This document shows, piece by piece, positions 54,824 to 64,000 of a stretch of 64,000 nt of DNA. The notes under the pieces are model-generated. The model worked only from the letters and a program-made list of their open reading frames with translations. It made no database searches and was not told the origin of the DNA. The stretch is from NCBI RefSeq assembly GCF_963169125.1, contig NC_084802.1, positions 23,591,107 through 23,655,106 of the forward strand, written 5' to 3'. The stretch comes from Humulus lupulus (lineage: Eukaryota; Streptophyta; Magnoliopsida; Rosales; Cannabaceae). Numbering within the stretch: position 1 is the stretch's first letter; every line of letters starts with the position of its first letter. Position numbers and translations under genes: made by a program.

Positions 54824-55351
54824 TTGGCTAATTTCATGGCTGAATGCACTGGATTCCAGGAAGAGACCTTGAGAGAACCAGTGCGGGAATTATGGAGAAT
54901 CTTCGTAGACAAATCATGTAATGAGAATGGGTCCGAAGCTATGATCATCCTAATATCCCCAGAAAGGCATCGTTTCCACTCCGCACTGCGGTTCGGGTTC
55001 GTGGCATCCAACAATGAAGCCGAATACGAAGTCCTATTGGCCAGGCTTAGAGTGGCGAAGGAGTTGAAGGCCAGGGCCGTCCACTGCTGCAGCGATTCCC
55101 AACTCTTGGTAAACCAAGTGTCTGGGGAATATCAAGCACGAGGTACCCAAATGGAGGCTTACCTGGCCAAGTTCAAGAAGGAGCTATCAGGGTTTGAGTA
55201 TAGCCTAGTCGAGCAGATCCTTTGCAAGCAGAATGCCAACGCCGACACTCTGGCTAGACTCGCTACCTCCAAAGAAGCCGAGACTCTAAGCATAGTACCA
55301 GTGGAATTCTTAGAAAGTATGAGCGTGGTAGAAAGTGCGATGGAGGTCTAG
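54824..55351 (+). pseudogene. Second RNase H domain, 175-codon open frame
   Basis: An IFVDKSC segment (usually a DGS/DGA-type motif, here with Lys after Asp) opens the domain. FVASNNEAEYEVLLARL and HCCSDSQLLVNQV supply further acidic residues. It continues to a TAG just before integrase. The first motif is altered, so catalytic competence is doubtful even though the frame is open. Confidence 0.85.
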
Positions 55352-56605
55352 ATGATCTATATCAGACTGACCTGGATGACTCCCATAATAGAGTATCTTA
55401 CGACAGGAAAATTGCCTAGTGAGAGGAAAGACGCGAGGAGTGTACTATATCAAGCTCCAAGGTACACAATCATAGACGGGACGCTATACCGACGTGGCCA
55501 CTCCTTACCTCTACTACGGTGTGTTCTGCCAGAGGAAGCCGAAACTATTTTGCAGGAGGTGCATGAAGGCTTCTGTGGGGATCATGCTGGGGGGCAAAAC
55601 CTGGCCTTGAAAATATTACGACAGGGGTATTTTTGGCCCACGTTATCAAAGGACTCCATCTCCTTTGTCCAAAAGTGTGATAAGTGCCAGCGGTTTGCCA
55701 CCATTGCCCGAGCTCCTCCAGTCGAGCTAAAAATGATATCATCCCCCTGCCCATTCGCGATATGGGGAATCGATTTAATTGGAGCCTTGCCCACGGGGAA
55801 GGGAGGAGTTCGCTATGCAGTAGTGGCCATCGATTATTTTACAAAATGGGCGGAGGCGGAGCCCCTAGCTACAATCACCACAAAAAGAGTCCTCGACTTC
55901 ATGGTCAAGAATATTGTTTGCCGATTCAGATTGCCAAGAAAGATTGTATTAGACAATGGGACGCAGTTCAATAGCGATCTCTTCACCGAATTTTGTGAAA
56001 GACATGACGTAATCAAAAGCTTATCCTCGGTGGCCTACCCGCTGGCCAACGGGCAGGTCGAGGTTGTGAATCAAACCCTCAAAGGAAACCTTAAGAAGAG
56101 GTTGGACAAGGCCAAGGGAGTATGGCCCGAGTAGCTCCCGCAGGTGCTGTGGGCTTACCGGACCTCCCACCGAACTTCCACGGGGCATACCCCTTTCTCC
56201 TTAACTTTCAGAAGTGAGGTCGTCCTCCCTGTTGAAACAAAGGTAGTCACACATAGGCTCTAGACCTTTAGCCCGGAGCGGAACGACTAACTACTCAGCG
56301 CGTCCCTCGACCTAATTGATGAAAAACGAGAAGATTCACAACTACGGCTCGCGCATTATCAACAAAAAATCACTCGTTATTTTAATTCAAAGGTCAAAAA
56401 GCGTGTCTTTGGTTTAGGAGACCTGGTACTCCGAAGGGTATTTTTAGCAGGCAAAGACCCCAAAGTTGGTGCCTTAGGCCCGAGTTGGGAAGGGCCCTAT
56501 CAAATAGTGGAAATCATGCAGGAAGGTACTTTTAAATTGGCCCGACTTAGTGGAGAAACGGTACCACGGACCTGGAATGCTATGCATTTGAAAAGGTATT
56601 ATTAG
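55352..56605 (+). pseudogene. Gypsy integrase
   Basis: Open from 55352 to 56134: HHCC region (HEGFCGDHAGGQ... CDKCQRF), core with VVAIDYFTKWAEAEP and VLDNGTQFNSD, and the ANGQVEVVNQTLKG segment. A TAG at 56132 and further breaks separate the C-terminal part, whose GPY-type segment (LGPSWEGPYQI) lies at about 56476-56510. It ends in TAG at about 56605. Catalytic residues appear present but the protein is truncated. Confidence 0.9.
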
Positions 56606-56743
56606 TGATCAAACATTTTAGAAATATATAAAAAAAAAATGTTTATGGTATATTTGTATTTTTGTACGGTTTCATCTGCATGTTAGTTCAAAGTAACCCA
56701 GAAATTCCACTTCCTGATTACTTAGGGGGCAGACAACCCGAGG

Positions 56744-57803
56744 ACCAGGTTCCGAAACTTAGAAGTTGGTTAAATTGATTAACCAGTGTTTTTCTAAAAA
56801 AATGCGAGGTGTCAATCAAACTAACGCGAACTAAGTTTTTAATTAAATATCCTGCACACTACCAGGTTCTGAAACTTAGAAGTTGGTTAAATTGATTAAC
56901 CAGTATTTTTCTAAAAAACGCGAGGTGTCAATAAAACTAACGCAAACTAAGTTTTAATTAAATATCCTAGACATGACCAGGTTCCGAAACTTAGAAGTTG
57001 GTTAAATTGATTAACCAGTGTTTTTCTAAAAAAAACACGATGTGTCAATAAAACTAACACGAACTAAGTTTTTAATTAAATATCATAGACACGACCAGGT
57101 TCGGAAACTTAGAAGTTGGTTAAATTGATTAACCAGTGTTTTTTCTAAAAAACGCGAGGTGTCAATAAAACTAATGCGAACTAAGTTTTAATTAAATATT
57201 CTGGACACGACCAGGTTCCGAATCTTAGAAGTTGGTTAAATTGATTAACCAGTATTTTTCTAAAAAACGCGAGGTGTCAATAAAACTAATGCGAACTAAG
57301 TTTTTAATTAAATATCCTGGACACGACCAAGTTCCAAAACTTAGAAGTTGGTTAAATTGATTAACTAGTGTTTTTCTAAAAAACGCGAGGTGTCAATAAA
57401 ACTAACGCGAACTAAGTTTTTAATTAAATATCCTGGACACAACCAGGTTCCAAAACTTAGAAGTTGGTTAAATTTATTAACAATGTTTTTTTCTAAAGAA
57501 AAAAAGCGAAGTATCGATAAAACTAACGCGAACTAAGTTTTAATTAAATATCCTGGACACGACCAGGTTCCGAAACTTAGAAGTTGGTTAAATTGATTAA
57601 CCAGTATTTTTCTAAAAAACGCGAGGTGTCAATAAAACTAACGCGAACTAAGTTTTTAATTAAATATCCTGGACACAACCAGGTTCCAAAACTTAGAAGT
57701 TGGTTAAATTGATTAACAATGTTTTTTTTCTAAAGAAAAAAAGCGAAGTATCGATAAAACTAAAGCAAACTGGGTTTTTATTTAAAAAAAAACCCCGGAT
57801 ACA
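56744..57803 (+). repeat. 117-bp tandem repeat, nine copies, in the post-integrase region
   Basis: The unit beginning accaggttccgaaacttaga starts at 56744, 56861, 56976, 57094, 57210, 57326, 57442, 57562 and 57678. A decayed tenth start is near 57803. Spacing is 115-120 bp. Copies 7 and 9 share a variant block (ctaaagaaaaaaagcgaagt) not found in the others. Confidence 0.95.
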
Positions 57804-58059
57804 ACCGGATCCAGGGCCTGATACTTAATAGGTAAGATATAAATAGTCTTTTTTGGTTACGACCAGGAATATTGATCTCAACCTAAGGACCATTTCCTAA
57901 GGCTCTAAACGTGCACATCATAAGGCATGAGAAAGAGATCAAGGAATAAATAAAACTTAGATAACTGAAAATAATATATATAAATTGTCTCGAGGAGAAT
58001 AACCTTGTGCTTAACGTTCACAAAAGAAAAATATACAACACAAAAAGGGCAAATAAAAT

Positions 58060-60786
58060 CTAAGACCCTCCAGGCCGCTCTGAGGACGTCACCTCCTCGA
58101 TCTCCTGCTCGCCAGCAACAGAGGCCTCCTCGGTCTCAGACTGCAGCTCTTGTTGTAGCCGACCCTTGAAATTCTCGAGGTAGTGCCCCCACACTTCGGA
58201 GGCCATGAAGGAAAAGTTGTCGTCCTGATTGAAGGCCCAGTAGTGGTACCACATGCTCTCCATGGAGGATGTCGATGCCTTCTTCTCCTTCTGAATAGCC
58301 GCCTTGACCTCCAGCTGTTTGGCCTTGGCCCCCTCGAGCTCGGACTGAAGGGTTGCCGATGCAGCCTTTGCTGCTTGCTCGCCTCCTTGAGCCGTGGTTA
58401 AGGCAGCCTTTGCCGCCTATTCACCCGCTTGGGCCGCTGCCAAAGCAACCTTGGCACTTTGTTCGCTCTGTTGAGAGGCGGCGAGAGCAGCTTGGGCCGC
58501 AGTCAGGGCGGCCTAAGCAGTCTGGAGCTCGGCCTTGAGTTCATCATTCCTGGCCCTGTCCCGAGATATGCTGTGATGTTGAGCCAAGACCACCTGCAAA
58601 AAGAAAAGAAACAGTTAGGCACATACCAGGGAAAAATAATAAAAGTCAAGTCAGGAAGAATGCTTATTGTGAGGTTCATCCCCAGGGCAGATTCCATGAC
58701 GTTCTCTAGGCTCCTCTCCTCGATCACCCTCAAGTCATTGGACTTGGCCTTATAGAAATGCTCTACCACGTAGTTCATTGTCTCGTAGACAGTCCCCCGA
58801 AAAGTGTTTAGAATTTGCTCCAGATCCTGGGCGTTGACGGGGATGCGAACAGTGGCGGCAGGGACTACTGGAGCTAGGGGACCAATCGGTGCTACCTGGT
58901 CCCGAGCAGGAGCCGGGGGAAAGCAATGAGGAGGTGTAGCCGGACCCCTCTTCTCTGGAACTGCGGTAGGCAGAGCTCCCGAGCCCGAGCCTTTCCCCTT
59001 AGCCAAGATTTGGAAGCAATCACAGCCGAGGGGGCGTTTTCTTTGAAGTGGGCCGAAGTTTCTTGACAAGGGGACCCTCACTGGATCTCCCTTCCTGGAA
59101 CATCGAGCGAATGTCAGGTTCCCCTCGTTGTGCCATCTCCTCACCTGAAAAAGAATGGGAAATGTGCTAAGTATGCATATACGTTCATCAGTTTACCAAT
59201 AAAATATGTACAAAGTAACAAAAATCCTACCCTCCGAACTAGAGGAGGAGTCTATTTCCACGACCTCCGGCCTCGGAACTGCTATAGGGGAAGGAGAGTC
59301 TATGTCAACCACTTCTTGGATTAGGGGAGGTTCCGGGTCAGGCACTACCTCAGGATTGGACTCCTCCACGTATTGTCTAAGTCCTGGAGCAACTATACCC
59401 TCGAGAAGGGAGGGCCACGACCTAAGGTTAGTCCCATACTCCTCAAAGAAGGCCGACCTAAAAGACAAGGTGTTGTCTACTACTACGGTACCCTTGGGAC
59501 AGCCCATGTCATGACGTATTACTAATTGATCTATGCACTGGAGCAAGGTTATATTACGGTCAGGGTCATTTTCGTGACGATGTACGAGCTGGTTTTGTGT
59601 TAAACCTAACTAGCCTAAGGTCTGCAACAACCCTGTCTAGGTACCGAAAAGGGTATGGGTTACCTTAGCCGGAGGGACCAAATGTTGCCCTCGATTGAGC
59701 TCGTTCCACATCAGGTTCCCAAGCGATCTCAGGAGCTCACCTCTTTCGCACAAGTGGCACCTCGAGCTCATCTTCCTGCTCGTCGCCACCATTGACCGCA
59801 GCGTCTCCCTTAGGGATGGGCGCTAGCTCGCGAGCTACTGTGTAAGTAGCCCGCGTCCTCCTCAAGGCCAGAGTCTGGCCTGCGGAGATTCACTTACACG
59901 CCAACATCGTGTCATCAGACACGAGCTGGCGGTAGTCCTTCTCCCTGGGCGGAAGCCCCACCAGGGTATCATATTGACCACCAAGGGTTTTTGATTTGGC
60001 CATTGCAAAAATGGTTGCACGATGATGCTCCAATCAGTATACACGCGAAAAATCTAAGAATAAAAAATAATAATAATTTCGCGAGCTGAGAATATAAAGG
60101 AAACTTACGAGGACGATTGAAGTAATGCTATTCGCAATTGCGAAACTCATTCGACATAAAGAACTGATCTTTGAAGTCATTAGGATGGCTGGGCAGTTCG
60201 ATGATTGCAGGTGAATTCAGGAAGCGAGCCAGATAGTAGAACCCGTCGCCTCATCCCCGTTGATCCGGGCTGGCCTTGAGGTAGAAGAAATAAAGGATAT
60301 CCGCAGGGGTGAGGACCTCCCACATCTGCTTCAGGAAGAGATACCTCAGCCCGTCCAGTAGACGATAGGAGTTCGGGGGAAGTTGAAATGGTGTCAACCT
60401 CACATAATTGAGGAAGTCCGTGAAGTACTGGTCGAGGGGGAGAAAGGCCCCGGCCTTTACGTGTTCATCACTCATGGCCGCGAAATCGTCCTGGAGTGGT
60501 GCACAGCTCCGCTCACCCTCGTAGGGAGGTCGGGCGATGAGAGCCCCCGTCCCAGCCTCGATGTTATGGGACAGCAGGATCTTGTTGACCCTTCCTTAGG
60601 TCGTTATCTTGGAGACAATCCTTTCGACCTCGAAAAAGGCGTCAGGAGCGACTGCGACCTCCTTCTCCACAATGGGGCCAAACTCAGGCAGGGGGAATTA
60701 GGGATGACCTCCTTTCCCTTGCGAGATTGCTGGGATGACGAGCTAGCTACGTTCTTCTTGGATGCACCTTTCTTGGGTGCCATCAT
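58060..60786 (-). pseudogene. Antisense extra gene of the Gypsy element at 52038
   Basis: On the minus strand a start near 60786 gives a Lys/Ser-rich N-terminus (MAPKKGASKKN). Next comes a segment at 60475-60251 with LTPFQLPPNSYRLLDGLRYLF and ADILYFFYLK, like the Transposase_28 part of the gene at 18850-21469. Further exons are 59546-59231 (acidic, SSSSS) and 59144-58640, joined by a GT-AG intron at 59145-59230. Then follow an Ala-rich coiled coil (58590-58270) and a C-terminal WAFNQDDNFSFM segment, matching the FWKHN end of the other copy. Stops interrupt the coiled coil. Function unknown. Confidence 0.68.
59145..59230 (-). other. Intron in the antisense gene
   Basis: The minus-strand donor TCGGAGG^GTAGGATT and acceptor CATTCTTTTTCAG^GTGAGG define 86 nt. 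Confidence 0.6.
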
Positions 60787-61762
60787 CTCGCCTATCGAAT
60801 AAGAACGACAGAGTTTTTAGTGGACGACGTAAAAAAAAATTTGAACAGGAGAAATAACAAAGGCCAGGGGTCCTAACACGCGAGCTGAAGTAATCTCAGC
60901 CCGCAGTATGATGCCACACGCTGCCGTGGACACACGCCTAGGTTTACAATAGACCCCTGATATTCAGGGATCCGTGTGTCAGCAAAATCAGGCCATTACT
61001 TGCCTTGGGGAAAGGGTTTTAAAGAAAAACCGACTAAGAAACGTGACCCCTAAGCTACCCAAATTTATACCCTTAAAAACCTCTTGTCTTCCATATCCTG
61101 AATGGGTATTTCCTAAACTTACCCAGAAATTACCTAGTTATGAACATCACAATCCTAGATATGTTTTAGGATCTACTCAATACGCCTAAAATTGAAACCT
61201 ATGCACCAAAGTTATTTAGGAATAGCCTACTGTTGGTGACTATAAAGTGCAGATTCACATGACAAAGAAAAAGGAAGAAAATTGAAACACACAAAAAATA
61301 GGAAACTTACAGTATGTTCTTCAAACGAAAGATGCAAGCAAAGTAGAAGAAGGGCTCCTGGGGAAATCCTTGATGACTAGGTTTCTGAGGGTTTTTTGTG
61401 ACGAGATTATGGGGATTTCTGGGATTTTTCGAAGCTCAAAAGAGAGAAAATGAAGAAATATTTCGAATGAAAGGTGATGAGTACTGAAAATTGCCAGCCC
61501 TATTTATACGTAAAAGGCATAAGGAAACGAGGACCGTCCGATCAAGCTAATGCGAGATACGAGGATCATGATTCGAAAGATGAAACGGCGGCAAAAAGGT
61601 GGCCAGGCCATTTAATACAATCCTCGAAACCCAAATAGACGCCAATCACGGCGTTCCACGTGTTCAGTACTCAAATGATGGGCAGGGCCTGGATAAACGC
61701 AATGGAAGTTTAAAAGTCTCTGTCGTGAAAGTCAGAAGTGACATCATAAAACACGAGCAGGG
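60787..61762 (+). other. 3' untranslated region of the Gypsy element, presumed antisense promoter region
   Basis: No gene. On the minus strand it is the 5' flank of the antisense gene; CCTATTTATACGT at 61499-61511 contains an inverted TATA-like TATAAATAGG. Confidence 0.45.
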
Positions 61763-61776
61763 ACTTGGGGGGCAAA
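61763..61776 (+). other. Polypurine tract
   Basis: acttggggggcaaa directly precedes the 3' LTR. Its core is identical to the tract at 22346-22359. Confidence 0.82.
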
Positions 61777-62541
61777 TGTACGTACCTTTTTAGGCAGCTA
61801 GTGTACGGCTGGCTAGCAAAAGGCTATAATCGATGTTCCACGTGTTCACTTTTCATCCGGGGGAATTTAGCACGGTTCCTTAGACAAATAGCTTGAGCTG
61901 ATGAGTTCAAAGTAACATACTGCCTGGAACCATTTGTGGAGTATAGCATCAAAAGGCACGAGCTGACGTTACGCTAGCTCGTGGTACGCCAGAGGACTGA
62001 CGTACCCCAGGATCTTTATAAAGTTGACCATGCAATATAAACGTGCATAAACAGACATCACGTGTTTGTTTACTCTTGAATTCCCGGATACGCAATATAA
62101 AGGTGCATGATCAGACATCACACGCCTGATTTAGACCATGCGATCCATGATTCATTTTACCTAATGATTAGACCACACTTCAATATAAAATGTAAATGTT
62201 AATCATTAGTGTCACAGAGATGATGTAAGGGATCAAGAGATCACGGGATGACCCCAACACCTACCCAGGGATCATTCTCCTATAAATACCAAGACCTTGG
62301 ATGGAAAAGGGGTTGGTTTTTTTATCTATGTAATGCAAATATTCCGAGACATACAGTAATAATATTGACTCGTGGACTAAGGGGATTTTAACCTCCGAAC
62401 TACGTAAAAAAGAACGAGTGTTCTTACTATATCATTCTAAGTAGCTTGAAGAGTGATTATTCTCCTTACGGTTTACCCTTAAGCACTAGTTTATTCTAGC
62501 TAATTTTCGTAATACACTGTTAGCAAAAAACCACGTCAACA
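61777..62541 (+). repeat. 3' LTR of the Gypsy element at 52038
   Basis: TGTACGTACC...CACGTCAACA, 765 bp, aligned with 52038-52795. The 5' LTR has an extra block near its start (cctgaaaatcgacacaaa), while the 3' LTR carries extra bases around 61962-61985. Confidence 0.93.
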
Positions 62542-62546
62542 AGATA

Positions 62547-64000
62547 TATAGAAATTCATATTGATGTTAATAAATAAATATATAATAATAATAATATAAT
62601 TATTATAAAATTGTTATTAACAAATATCTTATTTAAAATTAAAAAAGAAGTAAAATAAAAGAATATAAAAAAATGAGAAAAAATATATAATACTTTGGAG
62701 AAATTTTAAAGTGTCACATCGTATAAACTAAATATTATTATACTTATACAGTTATAAAACATAGAAAGAAAAATAGATATTATGGTTAAATAATATAGAT
62801 AATATATAATGAGAAAAATCAAAATATATAATATTACATAGATGTTATTTTTGTTGTAGTTTAGTTAAATAATATAAATATTTATACATATAATTATTAA
62901 TATATTTTTATAAATAAATATCTTATTCAATAATTAATGTCTTACAGTTTAGTTAAATTGTTAAATAATGTAGATATTAATTAAAGATTTATATTTTGAT
63001 TATACGGTTTTTTAAAAAATTAGATTAATGGAAATAGATAATTACTTAATTATAAAACTCAATAAGAAAATAGATATTATAGTTAAATAAGTTATACGAT
63101 TATTAATTCAATATATGAATTAATTAAATGTCAATATATATGATAATTTATTATTATAAAATTAGTTATGACTAAATATTTTAATTAAATATAAATAAAA
63201 GTATTTTCAATTTGAAATATCAAAATAAATAAATATAGAATAAATTTTTTTGAAGATAAATGCTATGATTAATTTATTATTATAATTATTATAAAATTAG
63301 TTTTTAATAAATTTTATAATTATGATTAATTTATTATTATAATTATAAATAAATCAAGATATTTTAAATTTTATTTTTGAAATATCAAAATAATTAATAG
63401 ATAATAGTGAATATAAAATCGTTAATATGATTAATTGAAATAGATATTTACTTAGTTATAAAATACAAATTCAATCAATGAAAACACAAAACAATACTTA
63501 GAATTATATTATTACCTACCTCCAACGCTGATTAATACGATCTTTATGAGTAGAAGAGTTACAAATCCCAATGATATTACAATTCTTACTATTAGATTTA
63601 TGTACAACAATAAAAATGACAAAATATACTAAGATGATGATGAAATTGATGGAAAAGGCACTAAAAGCACTTGACTTTTCTCTTATCTCTACGTGTATGT
63701 GTGTATATATATATATTTATTTTTTCATAGTTAGTAAACTTTTATACAGAATCTTTTCAAGGAGAAAAAAATACAACCAGAAGAAGAAGTAAATAAAAAA
63801 AAAAGGCTTTGAGTTGATGTTATATGATCATATCTTAAAGTGTTGCATTACTAAAATTAAATCAAATCATTCACGGAGATTTAACTTAAGAAGATTCCTC
63901 AAAAGCCTTAAGGAGGTTGAGTAGAATTTGTTATTTAGACAGAATAAAATATAACGTTGAGAATTTCTTTTATGATCCTCTGCATCGTAGATAAATAGAG
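62547..64000. other. AT-rich DNA, no recognisable gene
   Basis: Dominated by ataaata, tattataatta and similar runs, with a loosely repeated phrase 'aatatcttattt/caa' at about 62622, 62922 and 51887 (across the Gypsy element). A (TA)-rich microsatellite lies at 63701-63722. The open frame at 63571-63792 is low complexity and unsupported. Confidence 0.5.

Larger units (their letters stand above)
52038..62541 (+). mobile_element. Ty3/Gypsy element, Tat lineage, internally deleted, with tandem repeats, TSD AGATA
   Basis: LTRs at 52038-52795 and 61777-62541 (758 and 765 bp) are flanked by perfect AGATA at 52033-52037 and 62542-62546. Contents in order: primer-binding site, gag N-terminus, an RT fragment beginning just before YVDD, RNase H, second RNase H, integrase, a nine-copy 117-bp tandem array, an antisense gene with an intron, and a polypurine tract (acttggggggcaaa, 61763-61776). 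Loss of the rest of gag, the protease and the front of RT makes it non-autonomous. Confidence 0.93.

Noticed and set aside
56744..57803. Regular repeats that might suggest a CRISPR-like array
   Set aside because: Units are about 117 bp, directly adjacent with no unique spacers, and sit inside a eukaryotic retrotransposon.
63571..63792. Possible host-gene fragment near the right edge
   Set aside because: Low-complexity Met/Lys and Tyr/Ile runs over a TA microsatellite. No splice sites or domain were found.

Overview
This is plant nuclear DNA, almost certainly from a eudicot. It is AT-rich and intron-bearing, and nearly everything in it is transposable elements: Copia and Gypsy LTR retrotransposons, Mutator-like (MULE) DNA transposons and MITEs. 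One intact host gene stands out, a pentatricopeptide-repeat (PPR) gene at 38410-40440 on the minus strand. No tRNA, rRNA, CRISPR array or prokaryote-like operon was seen. Species cannot be fixed from the sequence alone.

Layout. (1) 1-7715: a decayed Ty1/Copia element whose 5' LTR runs off the window. Its gag is split by a solo LTR (1783-3128, TSD AGGTT). (2) 8613-24716: a four-level nest. A 375-bp MULE-type MITE (9-bp TSD TTTAAGGAA) holds a 2.08-kb solo LTR (TSD AAAAT). That LTR was in turn hit by another solo LTR (8979-10879, TSD CGAGT) and by an 11.7-kb Tat-lineage Gypsy element (11264-22981, TSD AAAAT). (3) 24717-27570: old Copia-like debris and three MITEs. (4) 27571-36594: a 9-kb MULE with terminal inverted repeats of about 0.65-0.8 kb. 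It carries a mudrA-type transposase and, convergently, a five-exon DUF1985/Ulp1-like cysteine protease gene. Its non-coding parts are filled with a CGATA-core short motif whose polarity flips once inside the element. (5) 36603-41651: the host PPR gene and AT-rich flanks. (6) 41657-51648: a Gypsy element (TSD ATACT) whose gag received a tandem, protein-poor Athila-like element. A later deletion fused that element to the host element's 3' LTR. (7) 52038-62541: a second Gypsy element of the same broad type (TSD AGATA), internally deleted, with nine copies of a 117-bp tandem repeat downstream of integrase. (8) 62547-64000: AT-rich DNA with nothing recognisable.

How parts work together. The two Tat-type elements (11264-22981 and 52038-62541) share gag, protease, RT-RNase H, a second RNase H and integrase order. 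Both also have a long region after integrase that encodes, on the opposite strand, an intron-containing extra gene. The MULE joins a transposase gene and a SUMO-protease-like gene inside one pair of inverted repeats. Most mobile-element genes are broken by stops and frameshifts. The MULE's Ulp1-like gene is the least damaged: an 808-codon model with all splice junctions in phase and one nonsense codon.

All boundaries come from reading the sequence for TG...CA ends, target-site duplications (TSDs), primer-binding sites and inverted repeats by eye. Family names rest on motif recognition, not on database searches.
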